From Candidatus Poribacteria bacterium (GTDB lineage Bacteria > Poribacteria > WGA-4E > GCA-2687025), in the NCBI GenBank assembly GCA_018644665.1, contig JABGQA010000104.1, positions 1 through 56,020 of the forward strand: a stretch of 56,020 bases of DNA, written 5' to 3'. The notes under the pieces were generated by a model that was not told the DNA's origin, did no database searches, and saw only the letters and a list, made by a program, of their open reading frames with translations. The position numbers and the translations under genes are program-made. Each line of letters begins with the position of its first letter. Position 1 is the stretch's first letter. Positions 8,640-17,750 of the stretch are shown here, piece after piece.

Positions 8640-11600
8640 TTGGCTATTAACGGAACCATGCCCGCTGCCGACATAGCCGACGGCCTGCGCAAGCTCCGCA
8701 GTCGGTGGCGAGGGTTGTGCGTCGCCGCGTTCACGCTCTGGGTGGCGGGCTCCGCCGCGCTTGCCCTCTGCGTGGCTCTGGCCGTCGGAAGCGCCTTGCC
8801 GCCGTCCCTCGGCCCCCTTCTACTGCTCGCCTGGCTCGCGGCGACGGCATACGCCGTGGCGCGCGTCTGGTCGCGCACTCTTGGCACACGCCCGAATCTT
8901 GACGGCGTCGCGGCCCGCGTGGAGGATACGCGTCCGCAAGCTCGGCAAGCCCTGCTCGGGGCGCTACAGCTCAGCCGAAGGCGCGACGAACTCACGCGCG
9001 AGGGCTACGACCCGGGCCTGCTCGACATGGCCATCGCCCGCGGCGGCGACGCGATGCCGCTGACCGATCCTCGCGAGGCGCTTGGGCGGGAGCGCGCGTT
9101 CGCGCTGAAGGGCGGCGTCGTTGCGTTCGTCGGCCTCGCGGCGGTATTGGGTGCGTGGGCTCTGGGGCTGGCGTCGGCTGAGGCGTTGGAGTCGTGGATC
9201 ACGTTGCCCCGTGGCAGTTCGCCTGTTGTCGTGACAGCCGTGCGACCCGGCGACACGTCCGTGGTCGCAGGCGAGAGGCTGGAGGTCACCGCGACCCTCG
9301 ACAGGGCGCCAGACGACGACGTCACCATCGAGACACGGGAGGTCGGCGGCGAGTGGCAGCAGATCGCGATGTCCACCTCTTCCGGCGGGCACATCGGCTC
9401 GATACGCGGCATCGTCGCGCCCATGGAATACCGCGTGGCTACCGGGCCGGTCGTGTCGTCGACTTACCAGGTCGGCGTACTCACCGCGCCCGCCCCGGAT
9501 GGTCTCACGCTGACGCTGACGTTCCCGGAGTACACACGCCTCGCCACGAAGACGCTGGAGCCTGGCCACGGTGATGTGACTGCTGTAGTAGGGACGCGGG
9601 TCACGATGACCGGCTCTGGCGGCGTCGCGCTCGAGTCCGCGTCCCTACAGTTCGAGAACGCGGCCGAGGCGGCACTCACGGTCGATGGGGCCGCGTTCTC
9701 CGGGTCGTTCCTCGTAGGCCACAGCGACAGGTACACGGTCCGCCTCGTAAGCGCGGATGACCTCGAGAACCAGCGGGTGACGCGGTACGTCGTACACGCC
9801 ATCCGCGACGACGGGCCGTCCGTGACCGTGCTCGTGCCCGGGGAGGACTCCACGCTCGACAAGTCGATGGTGCTCCCCATCACCGTCGAGGCGTCGGACG
9901 ACTTCGGCGTGTCCGATCTAACGCTCCACTACGACCACGCCGCGAAGGATGCTACGGGCCAGATCCGCATCGCGTCCTACTCCCCGGCGCGTCCGTTGGC
10001 CCGCGTGTCGCACGACTGGGACCTTGGTGGGTTAGGTCTGTTCGCGGGTGACACGGTCTCGTATTACGTGGAGGCGAGGGACAACGACACGGTCAACGGC
10101 CCGAACCGTGGCGTTTCACCCACCTATACGGCGCGCCTGCCGTCGCTGGTGGAGATGTTCCGGCAGGTCGCGGAGAGCCAGGACGCACAGACAGACATGC
10201 TGGGTTCGCTCGCGGACGCCCAGGATGAGGTCAACGACCTGGTGGACTCCGTGATGGACCGCGTGCGGAAGAGCCAGGAACTGACATTAAGTGATGAGAA
10301 GGACATCGAGCGAGCGCTCCAGATGGAAGAGGAGATCGACGCCAAGCGCGAGGTGCTCGCCGCGGAAATGGCGAAGTCTCTCCAAGAGGCCAACCGGAAC
10401 AGCCTCCTCAGCGTCGAGACGCTGGAGCAGGTCGCCGAGATGCACCGCCTGCTCGACGACGTCGCGTCCGAGGAACTCAAGCAGGCCATGGACAAGCTAC
10501 GGGAGGCCCTGGAACAGGAGTCCATGGCCGCGCAGGAACGCGACCTTATGGCGGCCGACTTCGACCAGGAGCAGTTCCGAGAGCGCATCGAGCAGATGGT
10601 GCAACTGCTCGAGAAGATGAAGCGTGAGCAGCAGCTCGAGAAGGCGTTCATGATGGCCGAGGAGCTGGCCGAGCAGCAGCAACAGGTCGTCGAGCAGACC
10701 GAAGCGATGAACCGGGAACTCGAAGGAGCGCAGCCGGAGCCGGGATCGGAGGAGGCGCGGGACAGCGAGCGCCTCGCCGAGCGAGAGGCCCGCATAGCGG
10801 AGCAGACCGACGAGCTACGGCAACAGCTGGACACGGCCGAGCAAGCGTTGCGCGAGGACGACGACCTGTCCGACGTGGCCGACGAAGCGCAACGGCTCGC
10901 CGATGAGATGGACGCGCGCGGAATCCAGGAGCAACTCAACGAAGCCGGGGGCGAGTTCGCGCAGTCGAATCCACAAGGCGCACAACCCCCCGCGTCCCAA
11001 GCTCTTCGCGAGTTGCAGTTCATGCGCCAGCAGTTGGACAACGCTATGGAGTTCATGCGCGGGCAAGGCGGCGAGGCGCTTCAGGCGGCGCTGACGGACG
11101 CAATGCGCGAGATGCTCCATCTATCGCGGTCTCACGAAGACCTCGCGGACGCGGCGGTTAGGCGGCTCCCGGCGGGGCAGCGGCGGGCGGGGACGACGTT
11201 GAAACCGCAGGGCGTGACGTCCAAGGAGCATGGCGACCTCGCCCTCGGCGAACAGATAGTGGCGGACGGCGTGAACGCGGTCGCTTCCGCGCTCCAGCAG
11301 CTCAGTCAGGAAGACACACAGATCCCGCTGGAGATCATGTTCCATCTCCGCGATGCGGCCGACGCCGTCGGACGGAGTTCGATGGCTTTCGCCGAGGGCG
11401 AACTCGTGCGGGCCCCGCCAATCCAGCGGGACGCCCTCGCGAAGCTCAATCGCGTTGCGCTGGAGATGCTGGACGCGCTCAACGCCCTCAACGCGCAGAT
11501 GGGTGGATCGGGCATGCAGAGCATGATGGAACAGATGCAGCAGCTCGGCGAGGGGCAGGGCGACCTGAACCAGATGACCCAGCAGCTCGAACAGATGATG

Positions 11601-12071
11601 CGCGAGCAAGGACAGTCGCCCGGGATGCAGGAGTCTCTGCGCCGCATGGCGTTCGAGCAGTCGCTGATCCGGGAGGCGTTCGAGCGCATTGAGGAGCAAA
11701 TGCGAGCGATGGAGGAGGGCCTCGGCGACCTGGGCGGTCTGGAGGGCGAGATGGAGGCCGTCGAAGGTGAGCTCGGCGCCGCGGAGGTGAACCGAGACGT
11801 GCTGGAACGCATGCGGCGGATAGAGACGCGGATGCTCGAGAGCGCCAAGGCCCTACAGAAGCGCCAGACGGGCAAGAGCCGCAAGGCGAAGATCGCGGAG
11901 CGCATCTTCGGGTTGCAGGAGGGAGTCGAGCGCGATGAGTGGTCGCAGGTGCGCGACCAGTTCGGCGAGAAGCTCCTGCGTTCCGCTGACGCCGACGCCC
12001 CCGAGGCGTACCGAGCGCAGGTGCGAGCGTACTTCCGCGCTTTGGCGGACACGGGAGGCGGCCTTGAGTAG
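8640..12071 (+). CDS. DUF4175-like membrane coiled-coil protein
   Basis: A 1143-residue protein. It has transmembrane helices near 26-49, 55-75 and 158-176, then Ig-like beta domains (about 190-500) containing RPGDTSVVAGERLEVTATL and DYVxA-type strands. A very long Glu/Gln/Met-rich coiled coil runs from about 500 to 1050 (many EQMQQL, AEQTEA and REQ heptads). This layout matches the DUF4175/TIGR02302 group, known from alphaproteobacteria and planctomycete-type Bat loci. The start is TTG with GAGGGA upstream; an ATG at 8658 is an alternative. Its stop overlaps the TPR gene start. A periplasmic scaffold role for the VWA and TPR partners is inferred from architecture, not known. Confidence 0.8.
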   Translation: MAINGTMPAADIADGLRKLRSRWRGLCVAAFTLWVAGSAALALCVALAVGSALPPSLGPLLLLAWLAATAYAVARVWSRTLGTRPNLDGVAARVEDTRPQARQALLGALQLSRRRDELTREGYDPGLLDMAIARGGDAMPLTDPREALGRERAFALKGGVVAFVGLAAVLGAWALGLASAEALESWITLPRGSSPVVVTAVRPGDTSVVAGERLEVTATLDRAPDDDVTIETREVGGEWQQIAMSTSSGGHIGSIRGIVAPMEYRVATGPVVSSTYQVGVLTAPAPDGLTLTLTFPEYTRLATKTLEPGHGDVTAVVGTRVTMTGSGGVALESASLQFENAAEAALTVDGAAFSGSFLVGHSDRYTVRLVSADDLENQRVTRYVVHAIRDDGPSVTVLVPGEDSTLDKSMVLPITVEASDDFGVSDLTLHYDHAAKDATGQIRIASYSPARPLARVSHDWDLGGLGLFAGDTVSYYVEARDNDTVNGPNRGVSPTYTARLPSLVEMFRQVAESQDAQTDMLGSLADAQDEVNDLVDSVMDRVRKSQELTLSDEKDIERALQMEEEIDAKREVLAAEMAKSLQEANRNSLLSVETLEQVAEMHRLLDDVASEELKQAMDKLREALEQESMAAQERDLMAADFDQEQFRERIEQMVQLLEKMKREQQLEKAFMMAEELAEQQQQVVEQTEAMNRELEGAQPEPGSEEARDSERLAEREARIAEQTDELRQQLDTAEQALREDDDLSDVADEAQRLADEMDARGIQEQLNEAGGEFAQSNPQGAQPPASQALRELQFMRQQLDNAMEFMRGQGGEALQAALTDAMREMLHLSRSHEDLADAAVRRLPAGQRRAGTTLKPQGVTSKEHGDLALGEQIVADGVNAVASALQQLSQEDTQIPLEIMFHLRDAADAVGRSSMAFAEGELVRAPPIQRDALAKLNRVALEMLDALNALNAQMGGSGMQSMMEQMQQLGEGQGDLNQMTQQLEQMMREQGQSPGMQESLRRMAFEQSLIREAFERIEEQMRAMEEGLGDLGGLEGEMEAVEGELGAAEVNRDVLERMRRIETRMLESAKALQKRQTGKSRKAKIAERIFGLQEGVERDEWSQVRDQFGEKLLRSADADAPEAYRAQVRAYFRALADTGGGLE

Positions 12072-14328
12072 CCTCGCCCGACCCCGACTACGCGTTCTGC
12101 CAGCGGTTCTGCTCCTGACGGCATACGTTCTCGTCGCGGCGGCGCAAGAGCCAGCGGACGAAGCTACCACGCTACAGGCTGCGGAGAGCGCGTACGCCGA
12201 GCGCCGATGGCCCGACGCCGTCGCGGCGTTCGAAGCGTTCATCGCAGCCTACCCAGAGAGCGCCCAGATGAAGCGGGCGTACCTGCGTTTGGCGCAGGCG
12301 CACGGTCAAGCAGCGCACGACGAGCAGGCGCGCGTGTACTACGCCAAGCTCATCGCCCTCGACCCGAACGACACGTACGCGAACCAGGGTGTGTCCTCGT
12401 GGGGGAATCTCTACGTACGGCGGTACCAATACCGCGAAGCCGGGCAGATGTGCGAGGAAGTCATGCGCATGTATCCCGGCACCCGCGCCGCGGAGATGTC
12501 GCACTACCTCATCGGCAACTACCTCTACGCCGAGAAGCGGTACGACGACGCGATCCGCGGGTACACGACCTTCCTGGAGGAGTACCCGGAGTCCGTCTAC
12601 CACCGATCCGCGTTGCGCCAGCTTATCGACATCCTCCTGCGGGAGTCGCGTACCGACGAGGCGGAGGAACTCCTCGCCAAGTACGTGTCGGTGACTCCAG
12701 ACGACTCGCAGATTCTCGGTCAGCTCGCGGAAGTTTACGCGGGTCAGGAGCGTTACGAGGACGCCGTGCGCCTGCTCGAACGTGCGCTCCAGGAGAAGCC
12801 CGAGGACCTCCAGCTTCTCGAAAGCCTGGGCACCGCGTACATCCGCAGTGGCGACCGTCCGCGCGCTCGCGATGCCTGGCAGCGCATGGCGGGATCGGCC
12901 GAACCCACGTACTCGACGCATCAACGCATCGCTCACCTATTGAAGCAGCACGGGTTTTACGAGGAAGCCGCCGCGCGGTACGAGGCGGCCATCGCGCTCC
13001 AGCCGCGCGTCGCGTATCTCTACACGCAGTTGGCCGAGGTGGAGAAGATACGCGGGGACATCGCGGGCGCCCTGTCGGTGTACGTGCGGTCTCTGCTTCG
13101 GCTTGGCATGGCGCCGGCGGCGCGCATGCCCGTGCTGACCGCGATCGCAGAGTTGTACCCGGCGAAGGAGGCCGTGCGGGCGTTCGACGACATGGAGGAG
13201 GTCGTCCGCGTGGAGGCCGGCGAGGGATTCCGCGGCGACCCCGCCGCTGTCCTGACGCTGGCTGAAGCGCGGTTCATGGCGGAGGACTATACCGGCAGCC
13301 TCGTGTGGTTTGAGCGGCTCGCCGCCGCGACATCCGACAACGGCGCCGCCATGGCGCACTACGCATCGACGTTGGAAGCGCGTGGCGAGGACGCTGCGGC
13401 GGAAGCGTTCTTCGCGTCGCTCGTCGAGATGCACCCGCAGGCGCCGAGCGTCCCGGCATGGTGGTCCAGGATGGGACAGGCGATGGAACGGCAGGGCCGT
13501 GTCGGCGAGGCCGTCGCCGCGTACCGCGCCGCGATCGCGGCCGACGCGACGCGCGCGCAGACCCCCGACGTAGACGCGTCTCTAGCTCGCGCCCTGATGT
13601 ACGGCGCGCACGACCCACAGGCCGCGATGACCCATCTAGCCGCAGCGCGCGCGCATCCGCGACTCGCGCACTCGCGCTTGGCGTTGGACCTGCTCATCGC
13701 GGAGGCCCACATGCTCATGGGCTCGTACGAGCAGGCCGAGGCCGTCCTCACGCGCGGCTCATGGGGTGGCGCCGCGACCGCGTCACGTGCGAAGTACGTC
13801 CTCGGCGAGCTGCGGCTGCGCCAAGGGCGTTACGACGAGGCCACCGACGCCTACATGATCGTGGCAAGAACATACCAATCGTCCCCATGGGCGAATGACG
13901 CCCTCGCGCGCATGACGCTGATCCAGGCGAACGCCGGTCAGGGCGCCGCGCTTGCGTCGTACGTTGGCGCATTGGGTCTGCGGGCGGCAGGAGACGACGA
14001 GGGGGCCATGCGCGAGTGCGCCGCTGTCGTCACAGTCGCCGCTGCGGCCCCGGTGGCACAGGACGCTCTGTTGCTGCTCGCCAACCTCGCCACAGAGGCC
14101 GCGGACTACGCCGCAGCCGCGGACGCCTACGCGCACTTGGCCGCCCAGGAGGGACATCTGGCCGATCGCGCTCTGCTCGAACTTGGTCGCCTCCACGTCG
14201 TGCGCGATGATGGCGACGAGGCCGCCGTCGCGTACGAACGACTGCTGGAACGGTCGCCGACAGGCGCATACGCGGTCACGGCCCGGGCCGAACTGCGCTC
14301 TCTGAATGCCGTTGAGGCGGCGCCTTAA
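12064..14328 (+). CDS. Secreted tetratricopeptide-repeat protein
   Basis: A 754-residue exported TPR protein. I start it at the TTG at 12064, which overlaps the upstream stop and begins a signal peptide (hydrophobic core LPAVLLLTAYVLVAAA, cut before QEPADE). The frame stays open further upstream, but only inside the DUF4175 coding region. From residue ~40 to the end there are at least a dozen TPR-like helical pairs (AAESAYAERRWPDAVAAFEAF, AEVYAGQERYEDAVRLLERAL and similar), including a BamD/YbgF-like set near the N-terminus. It closes the VWA cluster and probably binds its partners in the periplasm. Confidence 0.85.
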   Translation: MSSLARPRLRVLPAVLLLTAYVLVAAAQEPADEATTLQAAESAYAERRWPDAVAAFEAFIAAYPESAQMKRAYLRLAQAHGQAAHDEQARVYYAKLIALDPNDTYANQGVSSWGNLYVRRYQYREAGQMCEEVMRMYPGTRAAEMSHYLIGNYLYAEKRYDDAIRGYTTFLEEYPESVYHRSALRQLIDILLRESRTDEAEELLAKYVSVTPDDSQILGQLAEVYAGQERYEDAVRLLERALQEKPEDLQLLESLGTAYIRSGDRPRARDAWQRMAGSAEPTYSTHQRIAHLLKQHGFYEEAAARYEAAIALQPRVAYLYTQLAEVEKIRGDIAGALSVYVRSLLRLGMAPAARMPVLTAIAELYPAKEAVRAFDDMEEVVRVEAGEGFRGDPAAVLTLAEARFMAEDYTGSLVWFERLAAATSDNGAAMAHYASTLEARGEDAAAEAFFASLVEMHPQAPSVPAWWSRMGQAMERQGRVGEAVAAYRAAIAADATRAQTPDVDASLARALMYGAHDPQAAMTHLAAARAHPRLAHSRLALDLLIAEAHMLMGSYEQAEAVLTRGSWGGAATASRAKYVLGELRLRQGRYDEATDAYMIVARTYQSSPWANDALARMTLIQANAGQGAALASYVGALGLRAAGDDEGAMRECAAVVTVAAAAPVAQDALLLLANLATEAADYAAAADAYAHLAAQEGHLADRALLELGRLHVVRDDGDEAAVAYERLLERSPTGAYAVTARAELRSLNAVEAAP

Positions 14329-14334
14329 CCTGTG

Positions 14335-14363
14335 TTGACGCCGCCGCCTCCGCCGCCCATACT
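14335..14363 (+). promoter_or_regulatory. Sigma-70-like promoter of the ABC transporter-egtD operon
   Basis: TTGACG (14335-14340), a 17-base spacer and CATACT (14358-14363). It lies in the 84-base gap between the TPR gene and the ATPase start at 14413. Confidence 0.5.
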
Positions 14364-14412
14364 GTGCGGACGCCGCCGCTGAGTCCCGCACTCGTCCGCC
14401 GCTTGGACCCGC

Positions 14413-15183
14413 ATGTCGCCGACCGCCGACCTGTCGCCAGCGTTCGAAATACGCGATGTAGGCAAGACGTTCGCCGGTGTCGCGGCCGTCGCGGGCGTGT
14501 CTTTCACCGTGGCGCCTGGCTCAACGACGGTCCTCATCGGACCCAGCGGTTGCGGCAAGTCCACGCTCCTGCGCCTGATGGTCGGACTGCTGACGCCTGA
14601 CCGCGGCGAGGTCCGCTTCGGCGACGCGCCCATCACCGCGGCCAACGTGACCGCGCTCCGCCACCGCATGGGGTACGTCATCCAGGATGGCGGCCTGTTC
14701 CCGCATCTCACCGCTCGCCGGAACGTCTCGCTCATGGCCTCGCATTTGGGATGGCCCGCCGACCGGGCGGCCGCCCGCACCGAGGAACTGTCGACCCTGA
14801 CGCAGTTCCCAACGGACGGGCTCGACCGGTATCCGGCGCAGCTTTCGGGTGGCCAGCGGCAGCGCGTCAGTCTGATGCGAGCGCTGATGCTCGACCCTGA
14901 CGTGCTGCTGATGGACGAACCTCTCGGCGCCCTCGACCCGATGATCCGCGCCGACCTGCAGCAGGAGTTGCGGGACATCTTCCGCACGCTCGGCAAGACC
15001 GTCGTGATGGTCACGCACGACCTTCGTGAGGCCCGCTACTTCGGCGACGCTATCGTGCTGTTACGGGACGGCCGCTTGGTCCAGCAAGGACCGTTCGGCT
15101 CGCTCGTCGACGAGCCCGCCGAGACGTTCGTGGGCGACTTCGTGCGCGCGCAACAGCTGGCTCGGGAGGATGCCGACGCATGA
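14413..15183 (+). CDS. ABC transporter ATPase, quaternary-amine (OpuC/EgtV-like) type
   Basis: A 256-residue ABC ATPase. Walker A is GPSGCGKST at 43-51, the Q-loop is near 91 (VIQDGGLF), the signature LSGGQRQ is at 144-150, Walker B is VLLMDEP at 164-170, and the switch is VTHDLREA. The order and the partner place it with the osmoprotectant/choline uptake family (OpuCA, ProV, EgtV). The C-terminal CBS domains of many OpuA/OpuC ATPases are absent, as in several bile, choline and ergothioneine systems. The stop overlaps the next start by four bases, so the two transporter genes are translationally coupled. The substrate cannot be fixed from this chain alone. Confidence 0.92.
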   Translation: MSPTADLSPAFEIRDVGKTFAGVAAVAGVSFTVAPGSTTVLIGPSGCGKSTLLRLMVGLLTPDRGEVRFGDAPITAANVTALRHRMGYVIQDGGLFPHLTARRNVSLMASHLGWPADRAAARTEELSTLTQFPTDGLDRYPAQLSGGQRQRVSLMRALMLDPDVLLMDEPLGALDPMIRADLQQELRDIFRTLGKTVVMVTHDLREARYFGDAIVLLRDGRLVQQGPFGSLVDEPAETFVGDFVRAQQLAREDADA

Positions 15184-16691
15184 AGGGGTCCCCGCGCGTC
15201 ACCCGGCTAGCGCTCGCGCTCCTGCTGAGCGTAGGGGCCGGTACCGCACTGGCCCAGACGTCGATTACGACGGGGTCCAAGGCGTTCACCGAGAACGTGA
15301 TCCTCGGCGAGTTGCTCGCGCGTCTGGCCGCGGACGCTGGCGCCGTGGCGGAGCACAAGGGGCAGTTGGGCGGCACCCGTATCTTGTGGAACGCCCTCCA
15401 GAGGGGCGACATCGACGCGTACGTCGAGTACACCGGCACGCTCAGTCAGGAGATCCTCGCGGATTCCGGCGCGACTACGGAGGACGAGATCCGCGCCGCG
15501 CTCGCCGCTCAGGGGATCGTAATGACGCGGCCCCTCGGATTCAACAACACGTACGCCCTCGGCATGCGCGAGGATGTGGCGTCGGAACACGGCATCACGG
15601 TGATCTCCGACCTGCGTGACCACCCCGACCTGGACCTCGGCTTCACGAACGAGTTCATGGACCGTGGCGACGGCTGGCCCGCGTTGCGCGATCACTACGC
15701 ATTGCCGCACAAGCGCGTCAAGGGTCTGGACCACGACCTAGCATACCGAGGCATCGAACAGGGCGCCATCGCCGTCACCGATCTGTATTCCACCGACGCC
15801 GAGATCCGGTACTACGAGCTGAGAGTCCTGCGCGACGATCTGTCGCTCTTCCCGCCGTACGAAGCCGTCGTTGTCTATCGGTCCGACCTGGAGGCGCGCG
15901 CGCCCGAGGTGGCCGCGGCGTTCCGTCGGCTGGAGGGTCGCGTGCCGGAGGCCGAGATGATCGGCATGAACGCCCGGGCAAAGCTCGCGCGCATCCCTGA
16001 GGGGCGCGTTGCGGCGGACTTCTTGGCGACCACGTTCCAAGTGGACAGCGTCGTCGTCGTGGACACGTGGCTACAACGGCTCGGGCGGAACACGGCGGCG
16101 CACCTGCTGCTCGTGCTCGTCGCTCTCGCCGCCGGGATCGCCATCGCCGTGCCTACCGGCATCATGGCGTCGCGGCACGAGGTAGCGGGACAGGTCGCGC
16201 TAGGGCTTAGTGGCATCCTGCAGACAGTGCCCGCGCTCGCGCTCCTAGTCCTGATGATCCCGCTAGTGGGAATCAACGCTCCGCCAGCGATCCTCGCGCT
16301 CTTCCTGTACAGCCTGCTTCCGATGGTCCGCAACACGTGCGACGGCATCCGCTCGATCCCGGCATCTACCTGGGAATCGGCGACGGCCCTGGGGCTCTCG
16401 TCGGGAGCGCGGTTGCGGTTGGTCGAGTTGCCGTTGGCGATGCCGTCGATACTCGCGGGCGTGAAAATCGCGGCGGTGCAGCTCGTGGGCTTCGCGACGC
16501 TGGGCGCGTTTGTAGGCGCAGGGGGATACGGGCAACCGATACTGACGGGTATCCGTCTCGACGACTTCGGGCTCATACTTGAGGGGGCGCTGCCGGCCGC
16601 GGGCCTGGCGCTCGTCACGCAGGGCGTGTTCGAACTCGCAGAGCGAGGCCTGGTCTCGAAGGGACTACGGCTGAGGCCGGAAACGGGATAG
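15180..16691 (+). CDS. Fused substrate-binding protein/permease, OpuC-type (possible EgtU analogue)
   Basis: A 503-residue fusion. A signal peptide (about 1-25, ending TALAQ) is followed by an OpuAC-type substrate-binding domain (about 26-280). The opening SKAFTENVILGELLA and the DAYVEYTGTLSQEIL segment are typical of choline/betaine/ergothioneine binders. A five-to-six-helix permease domain covers about 300-490, with the coupling-helix region ASTWESATALGLSSGARL. In pneumococcal and Helicobacter EgtU the permease comes first and the binding domain last, whereas here the order is reversed. It forms a two-gene importer with the upstream ATPase, and egtD follows 20 bases later. Glycine betaine, choline or ergothioneine are all possible substrates. 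Confidence 0.88.
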   Translation: MKGSPRVTRLALALLLSVGAGTALAQTSITTGSKAFTENVILGELLARLAADAGAVAEHKGQLGGTRILWNALQRGDIDAYVEYTGTLSQEILADSGATTEDEIRAALAAQGIVMTRPLGFNNTYALGMREDVASEHGITVISDLRDHPDLDLGFTNEFMDRGDGWPALRDHYALPHKRVKGLDHDLAYRGIEQGAIAVTDLYSTDAEIRYYELRVLRDDLSLFPPYEAVVVYRSDLEARAPEVAAAFRRLEGRVPEAEMIGMNARAKLARIPEGRVAADFLATTFQVDSVVVVDTWLQRLGRNTAAHLLLVLVALAAGIAIAVPTGIMASRHEVAGQVALGLSGILQTVPALALLVLMIPLVGINAPPAILALFLYSLLPMVRNTCDGIRSIPASTWESATALGLSSGARLRLVELPLAMPSILAGVKIAAVQLVGFATLGAFVGAGGYGQPILTGIRLDDFGLILEGALPAAGLALVTQGVFELAERGLVSKGLRLRPETG

Positions 16692-16711
16692 AGACCGATC
16701 GAGGGGGAACA

Positions 16712-17710
16712 GTGACCGAACCGCGAATTCGAGTGGTGGCGACCGATGGCGATGCCCGACGCGAGACGTTCGCCGAGGATGTGCGTCGGGGGCTCACAGC
16801 GACGCCGAAGACGCTGCCGTGCGTGTACTTCTACGACGCCAAGGGATCGCAACTCTTCGAGGCGATCTGCGAGCTGCCCGAGTACTACCTGACGCGGGCC
16901 GAGGCGGAAATCCTGTCGACGTCGGCATCGGACATCGTGGACGAGGTCGGCGCGCCCGTCGAACTCGTGGAACTGGGAAGCGGAAGCGCTACCAAGACGC
17001 GCTTCGTCATCGAGGCTATCCTCGCGCGGCAGGACACCCTCCACTACCGGCCGATCGACATCTCGAGAGCCGCGCTCGACGACAGCGCGGGCGCCTTGGG
17101 CGCCGACTTCCCGCGCCTGACCATCGACGGCATCGAAGGCGAATACGCCGAAGGCATCCGCAGGCTGCGCGGCGAAGCGGAGACAGCGCGGCTTATCCTG
17201 TTCCTGGGATCGAACATCGGCAACATGTCTCCCGACGAGGCAGTGGACTTCCTGTCCGCGATCCGCGCCAACGTGAGCGCACGTGATGCGATGCTCATTG
17301 GCATGGATCTGCGGAAGGACGCCGGCGTCCTGGAACGCGCGTATGACGACTCTCAGGGCATCACCGCTGCGTTCAACATGAACGTGCTCGAGCGCGTGAA
17401 CCGCGAACTTCGGGGCGACTTCGACTTGGGCGAGTTCCGACACGCCGCGCGCTACGACGATGTCGAGGGGCGCGTCGAGATGCACCTCGTGAGCTGCAAG
17501 GCCCAGACGGCGCAAGTCGCGGTGTTGGGTCTGGAAGTCGAGTTCGCGGAGGGGGAGACCATCCACACCGAGAACTCCTACAAGTACGGCATCGGCCAGA
17601 TCGACGACATCGCGCGCCGGGCCGGGTGGGAAGTGCGCCGCAGGTGGCTCGACGCCCGTCAGCAGTTCAGCGTGAATCTGTTCGCTCCCGTGACTACGCC
17701 TGGCCGCTAG
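16712..17710 (+). CDS. egtD: L-histidine N-alpha-methyltransferase (ergothioneine/hercynine pathway)
   Basis: This 332-residue SAM-dependent enzyme trimethylates histidine to hercynine. Family marks run through the whole chain. CVYFYDAKGSQLFEAICELPEYYLTRAE (residues 37-64) carries the tyrosines that hold histidine. LGSGSATKTRFVIEA is near 88-102, LGSNIGNM has N168, and HTENSYKYG has E287 and S289, the pair that binds the imidazole in mycobacterial EgtD. The substrate pocket therefore looks intact. The start is GTG with GAGGGGG upstream. No EgtB-type sulfoxide synthase is in the window, so the final product (hercynine, ergothioneine or something else) is unknown. It sits between the amine importer and an MFS transporter. 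Confidence 0.95.
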   Translation: MTEPRIRVVATDGDARRETFAEDVRRGLTATPKTLPCVYFYDAKGSQLFEAICELPEYYLTRAEAEILSTSASDIVDEVGAPVELVELGSGSATKTRFVIEAILARQDTLHYRPIDISRAALDDSAGALGADFPRLTIDGIEGEYAEGIRRLRGEAETARLILFLGSNIGNMSPDEAVDFLSAIRANVSARDAMLIGMDLRKDAGVLERAYDDSQGITAAFNMNVLERVNRELRGDFDLGEFRHAARYDDVEGRVEMHLVSCKAQTAQVAVLGLEVEFAEGETIHTENSYKYGIGQIDDIARRAGWEVRRRWLDARQQFSVNLFAPVTTPGR

Positions 17711-17750
17711 CTGACGGCCCGGCGGCGCGTCCCGCAGTTGGAGCCGCGTC

